Positions 14,301 through 27,500 of a stretch of DNA of 64,000 bases are shown here, piece by piece. The notes under the pieces were generated by a model. It was not told where the DNA came from. It searched no databases and was given only the letters and a program-made list of their open reading frames with translations. The translations under genes and the position numbers were made by a program. The stretch comes from Psoroptes ovis (Eukaryota > Arthropoda > Arachnida > Sarcoptiformes > Psoroptidae): assembly GCA_002943765.1 (NCBI GenBank), contig PQWQ01000004.1, positions 4,340,001-4,404,000 of the forward strand, written 5' to 3'. Numbering within the stretch: the stretch's first letter is position 1; each line of letters opens with the position of its first letter.

Positions 14301-16477
14301 AATTGCATTTGAAAACATATATTATTAAATGATTAATAATGATTTTGTATGAAAATAAATAAAATGTGAATACTTTCCATTATGATATTTGAATTGGTCC
14401 AAAGTACCAAAATATATTGAATTGTTTTTTTAATAATTAAAAAACAAAAATTCATATGCACACATAAACATCAATATTTTCGTTGGTTCATCGTTGTAAT
14501 GTTGGGAGATGGATGAATGGACATAATAAAAAATGGAATGAATAGTAATTTAGATAACAATTTCTTATATTTCTTATTTATGATGATCATTGGGATTGTT
14601 TTTCGTTTGTTTACATTTGCATTGAATCTGATAAAATTAATTTTTTTCTCATATATCGGCATATATTTGATAGAATTTCAGAATCAATATTTCAATATTC
14701 ATATACAATGAATGAAATGTAATAATTTTCATTTTTAGTGCCTTATAATTGAAAAATTTTGCATTCTTATTTGGTTTGTCAATCAAAACATATCATAAGC
14801 TTTATCATCGAATTTATGACATATGATTGCATATTGATTCATGAAACCGAATCGAATATTTTTTTAGCTGCAAAAAATAAAAAAAAATCAAATAAAAAGA
14901 AAATTTTTCCATTCGTTTCGAAATTCAATTGCGAAACATGTGTTATCTTATATGTAGCCAAAAATATGGTCCAAACACAATGATATTAAGAACAAACAGT
15001 TCCATCGATTCCAATATAAAAGTTATTTTTAGCATTATTTTATTTGTATTAAAAACACTATTTCCAACATGAATTCATTTATATTTATTTTTGATACAAA
15101 TTTTTTTTATGATTATTGTTTGAATATATATATATATGTTTCATGTTTTCAAGTTTAAATTATTATTTTTTTAAGCAATTTCGGAATTTTTCATAAAATA
15201 AATTTCAAACAATTGAGTGAATCAAAAAAAAGAAAAAAAAAATTATTTGTTTAAGATGAAATGCATACAAAGATTATATGCGTATCAGCACGCAAATAAT
15301 GCATTAAAATTATTTTTATTTAAATAATTTTTTGATGTTGATTTTAATTTATTAAAATTATTTATTTATACATTCATTTTATATGAATGTTTGGATTATT
15401 ATTTATTATGCCAAATAGCAGAAGTTTCATCCGAAGCAGCATGTGTCAATTCTCAAATCCATGTTTTATTTGTTTGTTTGTTTCTAATCTACAGTCGAAA
15501 TGCATGGAAAAAAATTCCTAATAACTTATGAATCAATAATCGAATAATTTTTTGTCATCTTTGTTTTATCATCATTCAATAAGAATTATTGTAACGAAAT
15601 TTATTTGTGTGCTTATACACATATCGATAATTCTGTATACACAAATCTTGCATAGGTAATAAATTATGTATTTTCTTATTAGGAATTTGAATTTTTTTCT
15701 GTTATCCCATGCTATGATTCCTATTCTTTTATATCCTATTGATTTTTTTTTAATATAAAAGTGGAAGCTGAGCACACCCATCTATATTAGTAGATAATAA
15801 TGAATATGGAATATATTTTTCTCTGTAGATAAATCCCTTTTTAGGGCTTAATAATAATGATTATAACATATTAAAATTAAAATCAAGATGTAAGAATTTT
15901 TCTTTTTTTTTTCGTTGTCATCATTATTATTACTTTGTTTATCATGTTATTAACATTTTGAATTGACAAATAATCTGATACAGCCAATGCATAGTATTTG
16001 AATTTATTTGCGCTCATATGCCATAAAGCCTTAGCTATTTTGTATTTTGTTAGCCTCTTTATTTTTATTTTGTCAATTTTCTAAATTTTCGAATCGAAAA
16101 TTTTCACTTTTCTATCAATAAACTCAAACAATTCAATTATCATCATGATAATAATCATTTTCATTTTGATATTTGTATTCAATGAATAAATAAATCCATA
16201 AATGATGATGATGATAATCCTCCAGTGAAACAATCAGCTCAGTGAAACTAATGCTTCGGTGTCATTTTGATAAAGGTACTAATGCAAAAATTCATTAACA
16301 AATTGAATGTATATTGACGAATCATTCATATCTCATTTATCGAATCCTACGCTTTGATTCGAAATTAGCATATTTTCAAATGAAAAAAAAACAAAATTAA
16401 TTCAATTTTTTAATTAATAATTTTTATTACTAATTAACTCAAATATTCATGTTTAACATGATTTTTGATTTTTATAT
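2390..16477. other. Gene-free stretch of about 14 kb
   Basis: I find no convincing exon, tRNA or transposon here. Open frames are short, Phe/Ile/Asn-rich and consistent with AT-rich noncoding DNA. The stretch holds A/T homopolymers, ATT/ATG trinucleotide runs, TA runs near 5084 and a GT run near 10405. It lies between the 5' side of the left-edge gene and the 3' end of the second PDGF/VEGF-like gene. It could be 5' regulatory DNA or a long intron of the left-edge gene. Confidence 0.5.
10403..10419. repeat. (GT)n microsatellite
   Basis: A short run of alternating GT in otherwise AT-rich noncoding DNA. Ordinary simple repeat. Confidence 0.7.
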
Positions 16478-17677
16478 TCAAATTTCAATCATTCGGTATT
16501 GTTGTGTAGATTTGTTGCTGCTTTTTGACTGGATTTTCTCACATCTATTCAATTTCAATAAATCAAAAATAAAATTATTAATCAAAAAATTTTCTTTCAT
16601 ATATTAAACTAGAACAAAAATGAAAATGACTAACCTACAGCTTATAATATTAAATTGATAACCGTTTGTACAATGAATGTTGTTTATTAAACCACCAAAA
16701 TTTTTAGGCAAACGACATTCACATTGACAATTAATTTCATCCCAATGATTGAATGTCATCGATTTATTATTGAAATTATTTTCAATATTCTTTTTCATAC
16801 AATTTAAACGTTCTTTTAATAAGCAAATGCAGCGACATTCATTTTTTGAATATATTTGATTATGATTGCAATCATTTTTATTTTGTAAACACTGACAACT
16901 GCATTTTTGATGATATTCGATTGATATTTGTTTGATACTATTGAACATATATTTACGGTGCTTTTTTGAATATTTCACATTCATCACCTGATATTAAAGC
17001 GAATAAAAAATAATAAATTGATTTTCGAATAAAAAGTAATTAATAATAAATGGAAAATATTACAAAATATTGAGCAATACTATACCGAAATGTTGTGCCA
17101 TGTAATCAATTTTGGTTGACAAATTAAACGTTGTGAAGGACAACAACCACCACAACGAGGTATCCGTATACAGTGTGGATAATAAATATTATCAGATCGA
17201 TAATTATTCAAATGATTTAAATCATTATTATTCAATATCTTCACTGTTGTTGGTGCTATGGCAAATTTCTCATCATTATTATTAATCAATTGAACAGTTT
17301 TCAATTCAGGCATACATTCAGCTTGTTGTTGAATGAAAATTCTGTTGATTTCAACTGGAAAAACATCTATTCGATGAACGAAAAAAAAATATTAACATTT
17401 ATTCATAATAATGATATGATTTCATCTCACTTTTCGATAATTCATTATCATTGGTTCGATTAAATTTGATTGTTTTATTGTTATTTTGATCAGAATCGAT
17501 ATATTTCACTTTGAAATTATTATTGAAATAATAATTACGTATAAATTTGCTGAAAAAATTTCTCACGTTCTGTTGATGGTTATTATTATTGTTTTTATTG
17601 AATTGATTGATTGCGATTGATTCAAGCCCGGTCAAAATTATTAAAATTAAAATAGAAATTTTCAAAGTTTCACACAT
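16478..17677 (-). CDS. Secreted PDGF/VEGF-like growth factor, four-exon copy
   Basis: Exons are 17431..17677, 17086..17366, 16635..16987 and 16478..16544, giving 315 residues; introns are 64, 98 and 90 bp and all phases close. The ATG at 17677 is chosen because a hydrophobic signal peptide (MCETLKISILILIILTG) follows directly; an in-frame ATG at 17755 would put 26 residues in front of it. The PDGF-domain core is at residues 148-158 (CIRIPRCGGCC), followed by the late H-x-x-C-x-C strand (EYHQKCSCQC). Downstream are repeated C-x-C-x-C clusters (NECRCIC, NCQCEC, SCRCEK) like the Balbiani-ring-3 type tail of VEGF-C and some invertebrate factors. The last C-x-C is recovered only with the small fourth exon. 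Such proteins are disulfide-linked dimers that act on PVR/VEGFR-type receptor tyrosine kinases. A paralogue starts 1.1 kb upstream in the same orientation. Receptor and role are inferred from family. Confidence 0.85.
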
Positions 17678-18055
17678 TTTTTTCGAGTGGAAATATATTT
17701 TAGAATAAATGTTCAATGTTTGGCCATTCGATTTCGAATGACAAGTTTCAATCATTCTATTCAAGTATGATCAAGCATATTAATGAATCATTATATTTAT
17801 ATTTTATCAGAACCCGGATCAGCCGAAAGGTGGACATTTTATGTCCATTGAATGCAACCAGATGTTTTTATCAGATAAAATCAATAAGTGGGCAAGCTTA
17901 TAAGCCGCCAAATGGATAAAAATGAATATTTTGACATCTGCATTTTTATACTTGAATGAATTTATCTGGAAAAAAATGTAAAGATTTTGCATGAAAAAAA
18001 ACTCATGGTTTTATTTGAAATAATCGAAAATTCGATCAAGAAATTAATTATTTAA

Positions 18056-18814
18056 TTATTTGGGCATACATTTACATACTGTATGATTGAAATAATAGTT
18101 TAAATAATCAACACACAATTGTCTTTCGATATCATCCAGTGAAAATCCACGGAACCGATTGCTAATTTCATAATTATTGATATAATAATAATGAAATTGT
18201 TGGCAGCGACATTCGCATCGTTTTTCATCCCAAAATTTTTTAATTGAATTATTATTATTGTTGTTGGCCATACATCGATATTTCAATGGCAAATATTTGT
18301 CTCGATCACATTCACAGCGGCATGAATCCATATAAAATCGATGTCGAACATTTTGACAAGTCATATTTAAATTATTTTTACAAAAACATTGACAAGCAGA
18401 ATGATATTCGATTTGCAATGGCCGACTAATTAATTTTGTATCATAAAATTTATTATTATTATAATTGAAATTTTTCAAACTATTTGAAGTTTGGGCTTTA
18501 AAGATGATTTGTGATGTTTGTACAATGGTTCGATATTCAATTTTTGTTGCGCGACAAACTCGTCTATCATAATCATCGAAATTGATTTGTCCAATCATCG
18601 AACAGCAACCAACGCAACGTTTCACACGTATACATCGGGGATAATATTGTATCATTGTTGATTGATTATTACTACTTTGATCATATGAATTCAAATCAAT
18701 TGTTTGATATTCAAGTGAACATTTTGATTCTTCATATAATAATCTATTGTTGTTATCATTGCTGACACAAGTGAATATATTCAATACAATTATCATCGAA
18801 AAAATTGGAAACAT
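18056..18814 (-). CDS. Secreted PDGF/VEGF-like growth factor, intronless copy
   Basis: A single uninterrupted frame of 252 residues from ATG 18814. A signal peptide (MFPIFSMIIVLNIFTCVS) is followed by the PDGF-domain core at residues 61-71 (CIRVKRCVGCC), the H-x-x-C-x-C strand (EYHSACQCFC), and three C-x-C clusters in the tail (SCRCEC, RCECRC, VCKCMPK), the same order as in the neighbouring copy. N-x-S/T sites (for example NQST, NMT, NHT) suggest glycosylation. The stop lies 378 bp upstream of the start of the second gene. The absence of introns, where the neighbour has three, suggests intron loss or retroposition of one copy. Family assignment is firm from the cysteine framework; orthology to a particular Pvf gene is not claimed. 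Confidence 0.87.
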   Translation of the reverse strand: MFPIFSMIIVLNIFTCVSNDNNNRLLYEESKCSLEYQTIDLNSYDQSSNNQSTMIQYYPRCIRVKRCVGCCSMIGQINFDDYDRRVCRATKIEYRTIVQTSQIIFKAQTSNSLKNFNYNNNKFYDTKLISRPLQIEYHSACQCFCKNNLNMTCQNVRHRFYMDSCRCECDRDKYLPLKYRCMANNNNNNSIKKFWDEKRCECRCQQFHYYYINNYEISNRFRGFSLDDIERQLCVDYLNYYFNHTVCKCMPK

Positions 18815-19219
18815 TTTCGATCAATTATTCAATCAAGAAAAAAAATTCAAATTTGACAAATGAAGATTCAGGTAATTGAATTGATTATCAATTGATATAT
18901 TTATACATGTTTTACTCCCTGTTTTTCGCATATTTATTTCGAATAAAATACAAAATTTACGTGCCATTTTGCTGTTGAAAAATTATTAATTTCAATTTGA
19001 TTTATTGAAAACAAATTGAAAATTTGATTGATTCATTGCATTTGATTGATGAATCATTTTTTTGCACAATTTTTTTATGTATAAACAAATCTATTCAATT
19101 TTTCGGATTGAATTTTTATTTGATTTCAAAATTTGAATTAGAATTTTTTTTTTGTTTTCGTTGCTCTGAATCTGAACAAAAAATTCAAATACAAATTTGA
19201 AAAATTCCGATTTCAATTT
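18815..19219. other. Spacer between macoilin 3' end and growth factor start
   Basis: About 405 bp of AT-rich DNA. It must hold the macoilin 3' end and the promoter of the intronless PDGF/VEGF-like gene if the latter is transcribed alone. I see no clear motif. Confidence 0.4.
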
Positions 19220-22200
19220 TCAAATGTCAAAACCAAAATTATTGAATGATAAACTTGTAGTCGCTGCTGCCGTTGTATTGGTACTACTGTTGTTTAGAAT
19301 TGAATTATTATTATTGAATTCATTTTGATTTATAATTTTATTATCATTATTCGGTGTTTGAGTTGTTGTTGGTGTTGTTTTCGATGGTGATGATGACGAT
19401 GGCGATGATGATTGCCAACAATCATCCATTGATAACGATGAAAATACATCGTTTAGATTATGCGATAATAATAACGATTGCTCATTATTTATCGTTTGTA
19501 AGAGAGATTTTCTGACAAAATTCTGATCTTGATATAATAAATCATTTTTATAATTTAATGCTATCGGTGTTGTTGCTGCTGCTGCTGTCGTTGTAGGTGT
19601 CAATGGTGTTGATGGTAAAGTCATTGATGTTTTACCGATCATATTTGCATTCATATTATTGGGCGAACATCGTGAAAAACAATTATTATTATCATTATTA
19701 TGATTTAAATTTAATTCAAAATCATTCACAGCTGCTATTGTTGTTGCTATTGGTGGCGAAGATGGCAATGATGGTGATGATGATGATGAATGAAAACCGT
19801 TCAATTCATTATTATTATTATTGTGCATAAGATTACACAAGCCATTCGATAAATTATTATCGTTTTGTTGATTATTCGATGATAATAATAGTAATGATGA
19901 TAAATTAGTATTTGTTAATAGTAATATTTTTGTTTTCAATTCATTATTTTCTTTTTCATATTTGATAGACATGGCTATGTTCATAGATACATCAAGAAAT
20001 GATATAAATGTCATGATAGAATCGATATCCATCACTAATTAACATACCTTGTTGTTCATATATCTGACGTTTCAAATTTTGTAATGTCAAATATAAATTA
20101 TTGCATAATAATTTTTCATTTTTTAACGATGAATCTAATTGTTGATTTTGTTTTTGTAATAATGTTATTGTGGTTAATAATTGTTCTTCATTTTTTCTTA
20201 ATTCATCAATCAGCTGTTGGGAGAAAAAAATGGAATTAATAATTGATTTGTTTAATCTTATTATACAAATATTTTACCGTTTTTTTCATACGTAATTGTT
20301 CATCTTTATCTTTGAGGTCTTTGCGAATTTTATTCAATTCATTTTCATATTCAGCCTGCTTTAAATGACAACTATCATCATTACACATTGATTTTCCAGA
20401 ATTTATGCAATTATTGTTCAAATTGCCATTGATTGCTGCCGTCAAAAGAGTTGAATTTTTCATTGAATCATCATTGATCGAATATTTGGATGATTTTTTA
20501 TCATAAACTGAAAAAATATCATTACTGTTGTTATTCGATTGTTGTTTATTAGTAATGTTGTTGATGGTCACACGTTGCTGCTGTTTATTTTTCTGCACAT
20601 TTTCATCATTTAATTGTTTTTCTAATTTCTGTATCAATTGTTTATTTTGCAGTTTCAGCTGTGTTTGTAACTGTAATCTTTTTTGTAATTGTACAATATT
20701 TTGTTCATAATTAATGATTGTGTTGCGTAATAATTTCTCATCATTACGATATGTTTGTAATTGTTTATTCAAATCTGATTCGAATTGTTTGATTGTTTGT
20801 AAATCTGAACGTAAACGTATATTGTCTTGTTCAATTTTCCATATGTAATCATTTTTTTCTTTTAACAGTTTATCATTGATTATATTATTACTATGACTTA
20901 GATTATTATTATTATTATTATTATTGTTTGCATTTGTATTTATATCAGGAGATGTATTTGATTTACGTTTATTCACCGTTTTGTTAGTTTCTTTCATTTT
21001 AACATTTGTATTTGAATTATTCAAATTTGTTATTTCATTTGTCGACGATGATGCCAGAGTATTAACGTTGCAACTTGACATTGATAAATCATTTAAAATC
21101 GATTCTTGATTCAATGATCTATCTTTGCTTCTGTTTTTTATTGAATTTTCATTTTCGTTTGATTTCAAACCATCACTTATGATGTTTTTATTATCATTAC
21201 ATTCATTCGGTGATTTCGAGCGTGAACCGCTATGTTTGTTCAGTGTATTGATCATTGATTTTTTCGATAAATCATATGGTGACGATGATGATGATGATCC
21301 GTTCAAAACAATATGATCATCATCGATCATAATTCCATTTTTAGTTGATTTAGATTCATTTTTGATTGATAAATGATCATTGCCAGCTGATTTTTTATGA
21401 ATCGATAGCGATAGTAATTTATTAAATAATACTTTCGGTGATAATAATGTATTCATTATGTAAAATAATATAATTCTATATGAATTTGTTATGCATTTGG
21501 ATAAATAACGAATTTGTTTGAAAAATAAATTATTTATATATTTCAATTCTTTCAACCATTTTCGATTTTTACTATCATCATTATTATTATTCGTATTTGT
21601 ATTGGTATTTTGTGCGGATGAGATCGTATTAAAATTACTATTTGTAAGCATTATTTTCAATGATGATGATAATGTCGATAGAGTTGAAATATTTGCCTCA
21701 TTGTTGTCATTATTATGGTTGATTGACTGTTCATTGTTATTCGGATTATTATTCATTTGATTAGATACGGATATTGATGATGATGACAATGATGACGACG
21801 TCGATGATGCTGATGGTAATAATGATTGAGATGAATTGGCGAAATCATCAAGATTATTATTGTTTATGTTGTCGATAATTTTTGAATCATCTGATAATGT
21901 TGTTTGAATCGGTGTTAATGGTGGTTCAATAGCTTGTTTCAATAATGAATAGTAAAAATTATTCTCTTTTGAAACGATTGATTGTTTATGCAAACGCAAA
22001 CGATAACGTATATACGATTTACATTCAATTGCATATGTCACGATTGGATAGCCAACACTGTATCGATGAATTGAAATTAAAACAAATAATATTTCAATGT
22101 TAATATTTACCCATGAACAGCTAATGTACGACAAATTTCAAATTGATGAAATGGCACTTCTTTCGTTTTATTATCTTTCAAATGTAAAATTGTTTCAATC

Positions 22201-22789
22201 AATATCAATAGAAACCAGATGATTAGTGTAAATAATGTTAAGCTTCGGTCAGTGTACCAATATATAAACTGTAACCAAACATATGTGCTTGATATTAAAA
22301 ATAGCCATTGTGTTGATATTGTGTAAAAACAAATTATATCAATGGTCATTATTAAAAATATATACGGGAATAAATATGCCTTCATAATGCCATTTGTCCA
22401 AACAAATATATAAATAATTCAATGTTTAGTCTTTCGAATTTGTATTTGAATAATCTCTTAACATACCATTCCTTTGAAACGAAATGTTTCATTTGAATTT
22501 TTGAAAAATGACCACAATGGATACAATAATTCAAAACGAAAATCGGATATAAAATTCATAATTATTATCAATGACCATATTATAATAAATTTAAAATTGT
22601 TTATTACGTTTAATGGGCTTTTCATCATTGGCAGAACAAACAAAAAATGAATACATCATTATTAATTTACCAAATTGTTAATTACCAAAACCAAATATCA
22701 TACCTGTAACTATCATACGATTTGCTACGTTTTGTAGCACGTCTTAATTTGCCCGCCGTATTGATTGCATCAGCATTTCTTCTCTTCAT
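19220..22789 (-). CDS. Macoilin
   Basis: Six exons: 22704..22789, 22467..22617, 22111..22379, 20278..22057, 20048..20213 and 19220..19974, giving 1068 residues; introns are 53-87 bp and every phase closes. The start MKRRNADA is the family's conserved N-terminus. Exons 2-4 encode the multi-pass membrane part, with conserved stretches such as FRFELLYPLW, STYVWLQF, ICRTLAVHG, GYPIVT and a KSYIRYRLRLHKQ loop. The large exon 4 then carries a long Ser/Asn-rich insertion (poly-Asn, poly-Ser) ahead of the coiled-coil heptads of the C-terminal half (near residues 630-900). Macoilin is a neuronal ER/nuclear-envelope membrane protein linked to neuronal excitability in worms. This copy is longer than the roughly 660-residue vertebrate form because of low-complexity inserts. 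Neighbours on both sides share its orientation but no evident function. Confidence 0.95.
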
Positions 22790-24574
22790 CACCTTTATTT
22801 ATTGATTTATTTCTTATTTATTAATTTGAATTATTTTTTTGTGAAAAATACAATTACATTTATGATGACACAAATACAATTAAAAAAATATATCACAAAA
22901 ATTATTTTCAAAATATCAATTGATTATGTCATGAAAATGATGATGATGTTGATGTTAAATATTAAATGATTATAAATATCAAATATTGAACAAAAAAAAT
23001 ATCAATCACAATTTAAATTGTAAAAAACATTTGTTCATCCAATTTGCAGAGAATTATGTGAGAAAAGGATACGAAATTCATATAAAATTTTCCATGTTTC
23101 GATCATTTCATAATTGATCTAATTAAAATAAACAATCTCATAATTTTAACATCGATTAATCATACAATTTGCAATTATATTAAATAAATGTTTTTTTATT
23201 CTGATTCATTTATCCTTGTAAAATAAATATTATTCTTAATTGAATAACATTTGAAAACGAATTCAATTTATGAACAATATTATAAACAAACAAAATAAGC
23301 ATTTGCCACCAAGATTTGTTTTCTTTTTTCCAGCACAAATTGAATGCAATTTAAATGAATGAAAATATAAAATTATCTTTCGAATGACTTTTATGTATAT
23401 TATGTATTAGTCGCTTATAAAAAAGAGATATATATGTATTTGTTATGTTGCAAATAAATACAGGTTTATATTTTCGATACAAACTCAAATATATACTTGA
23501 ATGAACACATGTAGAAAATTTTTGAAACCAATACATTTATATACACCAATACATTGCAAATATATATGAAGACAACTCACAGTAGTTTTCACAGCTGCAA
23601 TATTTTTAAGTGTTTCGTGGCGAATAAAAAATAAAATAAAATGAAAATGTGTCTCTTTATCAAAATAACCCGTTGACGTTCCACTACGTTTTTTTGTTTT
23701 TTGTTTTTGTTTTTTTTTTTTTTTTTTTTTTTGAAGAAAATTTTAGTTGCAATGGAAATTTTCTCATACAACCCAATATTTATTGCTGTCAATCATTTAT
23801 TTCACAAAAAAAAATTTCATTTTAAAAAATAAGATTGCAGCAGCTTCGCTGTCATAACATAGAAACATGAACAATTTGAACATATTAAATCAAAATCAAT
23901 TTGATTATTTTATTTTTTTTTGTTGGAAATTCTTCAATCAAATGTTATTCAATGTTATTTTTCAACAAAAACATGGACAAAACGTAATTTGGTTACACAG
24001 AAAAAAATTAAAATCTTAATCTAAATAAACATTAATTTTAAAAAAATTGAAAAAAATTAAAGGAATGAAAACAAAGGAAAAAATAATGAAAAAATAATAA
24101 AAAAGATTTCAAGATTTGTTGATCAAGAAGCATATATGATCATCGAATAATTGGTCAGAATCTCAAATCAATCAGAATTATTTGATTGATTTGTTTAATT
24201 AATTTTTTTGGTCATATTTCATTGGAGAATGTTGTTGTAAATATCGTCAAGCATCGTTATTATATATGATGGCATATTTTGTTTGTGTTTTGGAATTTTT
24301 TTTTACTGAAAATTTTTCCGATATTTCAATTTGTTTGAAATCAATATGTATGTGAATGATTAAAATTAATAACGATAATAATAATTATAAAAAAATAAAA
24401 TAAAATAATAATAGTAATCATAACAAAAATGAGTAATTAATAATAAAAATAATAATAAAAAATATTTTTTTGAATATTAAATAATTTTTTTTTTGTTGTT
24501 GTATTCAATTTCCCCGAATATGAATTATTGTTGCTGATGGCTGATTGCATTTTCCTGGTTCATGATTCTAAATT
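22790..24574. other. Intergenic DNA, no gene seen
   Basis: About 1.8 kb between the macoilin start and the peroxidase 3' end. It contains a long T homopolymer near 23710 and otherwise AT-rich sequence. It presumably includes the macoilin promoter; no motif stands out. Confidence 0.5.
23710..23732. repeat. Poly-T tract
   Basis: About 23 consecutive T, one of the longest homopolymers in the window. No flanking duplication or retroelement body was seen. Confidence 0.7.
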
Positions 24575-27500
24575 TTATTTTTTCCATGGACCATATTCTC
24601 TCCATAATTCATAATTAATTTCAGGTAATGATGAACAATGTATTTTTGGATTTGTTTCGGATGCACGAAATTGTGGATTAACTTGTACTACTTCGATATC
24701 TGTCGTTTTACACATTATGTTTGCTAATGAAGATGTTTGTCGTATATTGTTCAATTGATCTGTTTCAAAATTGATTATATCAAAATTAAATTAAATCATT
24801 GTTCGAATATTTTTCAAGCAATGCTTACCAATATTAAAGCTACCAGCTTCACCGCCATGTTCGAAATAAAATCGATCACCAAATTTCCAATGATGAAATT
24901 GAATACCATTCAAACATCCAAATGTTGGACCAAGTATTGAACCGAATGCTTTAGTTTCGGACAAACCACCAATGAATAAATCGATGTCACGGAAATCGCT
25001 ATTTTTGAATGAAACAAAATTATTGTCAATGAATGAATATGTTCATATAAAAATATTGATTAACATACGCATAAATAGTTTGTAATTCTTTGATACGACG
25101 TTCAGGAATGAATCGAATCAAATCTTGCCAGCTTTTGATTTGATAGCCAGTACAATATTCAAGGAAATACACATAAGCAGGTACACCATGTTCACGACCA
25201 CGATTAGTATTAATTGCTGGTAAATCAATGATTTGTGGATTACGTGGATTGAAGAATAAGAAATTTTTGACATCACTAACAATAAATTGATCGACAGTGT
25301 TGTCTGGTTCATCAACAAGACCTCTCAAAATACCGTTTGCATTACCAGCCCAAATATCAGACATTTCAAAGAATTTATTACGCAACAAAAATGAGTACGA
25401 AGGTGTTTGCTTATTGATAACATTAAATACGGAAAATACTTGTGAATGGCCCATACGTAAACTGGCCACAGCTACTGATTGAATGGTCGATGGATCGATA
25501 GTTGGATCATATTTTGTGTAACCATCGGGCAATATTTCTAAATCAAAATATTTCATCAATTTTTCACCCAAGATTGATGGCATATATTCGCCAAAATGTA
25601 TTTTTTGTACTTCAGCAATCAATAATCGTCTAATTGATCAAAAATTGATGTATATAATTGATTAAATTCATTAAAAACAATAAAAACAAATTACCTTGAT
25701 TCTTGGAAAAGAATTTCATCATCCCAATGTGGATTAACCATGGCCAATGCTTTAGCGTGCATATTATGACGACGACGTAACATGACGTGAATTGAATTAA
25801 TACCTGGCTGTTGATTACCACGAATACCATCACCAGTGTGGTAACAGGTTAATTGTGGATTGCTCAACGGTTCATTACATGGTGTTAAATCCAGTGTATC
25901 TTGTTCTTTTGGCAATCTTCGCACTGGTAATGTATCATTACCCATTAAATCTAAGGAGCCACGCATGAGACCTATTTCAAATTTTGCAGAAATAATTAAT
26001 GGACATCAATTTTCAATGAATCAATTACCCATTTGGAATTTTCTCAATGTGAGTGAATCATCGATTAAATTACCACCATAAAGATTGGACAGATCCAAAA
26101 CTTGTGTGGCAACATTCAATTGATCACGAGGACCTGTTGTTATTTGGTTGAAAATCGAATTAAAAAATTGTTCAAAGAATTATGAATGAAACAAACCTAA
26201 ACTACAAGTATTGCAAGCAATTGATCGGACAGTATTAATACATTGTTGATTATTAAATGATGCTGTAGCTTCATCTTGTGGGAAATTGGTGATCGGAACA
26301 CATTCAGGATGAACTGTTGCATTTGGTATCAAACAACAATTAATAGCTAAGCCGAGATTTTGTATTGTACGGAAATTGTCATGAACCATAAATTGTCCCC
26401 AAGCCATATTCATACCAGATAAATTTGGATCTGGTACTAAAATATCGGGCAACAAAAATTGTGTAATTAAACGTGGACTTGGCAATGGGGCACCTGTCAC
26501 TGATGCACGTGGTTGATTGATGCCATCCGAATAATCTGGTGGCAATAAACGACGATGACAGTGGAATGATGAACCCCAGTTGGGAAATGCTAAATTATTA
26601 CATCGGCCATTCATTAAACGATATTTATAATTTGGATCACAACGAATATCATTCGATTCCGATTTGTCAATATTACAATATTCTTGATTTAAATTGGTAT
26701 TTTTAGGTATACGTATTGTTGGCAATATTGCTGCTGTATTATATTTGTTTATACATTTTCTATTAAATCAAAATTGTAAGAAAATTGAATTGACACTTAG
26801 TTCAAATTGCTTATTCATTTTTAAAGAAATTTGTTACAATTTATGTCTATTCAATCATTTCAATGTGACATTGAATACTCATTCAAATCACACACAGTCA
26901 AAATTCAATTCATTTTTCAATGTTAATTGCCATATAATTGTTTGAGTCAATAATAAATTCATTCACAAAGAATGCCCAGTAGCTAATTCATTTTTATTTG
27001 TTACTTTTCATCAAATCCATTCAATTTAAATTCTTTTGTGTATATTTTAAATGTGTATGGTGGTAATATTATAATTGATAAATTTATTGTGGTGCATGCA
27101 ATTTTTCAAACATTTTAGCAATTTTCTATGCAACATCAACAATCTACATATTTTCTGTGAATATTTGTCTTTGTTGGCTGAAATATTTCATTGATTTTGC
27201 TTTATATTGTTTGCCATAAAATTTGCCACAATTTGATTTAAATTTAATTTGATTCATTCTTCAATCACAATTTAATGTAAATCTGAATTGAGAAAACGCC
27301 TTAAGAAAAAATTAGAGTAAAAATAGTTTCAAATTCAAATGAAAAATCAAATCCAAATTAAGCTGGCCAAAATAAAATGAAAAACACTATTATGACATTG
27401 AATCATTGAATTGATTATCGTTGTCAAAACCATTGATTTAAAAAATATAATCAAATATCAAAAAACAAAAAATGCTATTGACATCATTGAAATCATTTCA

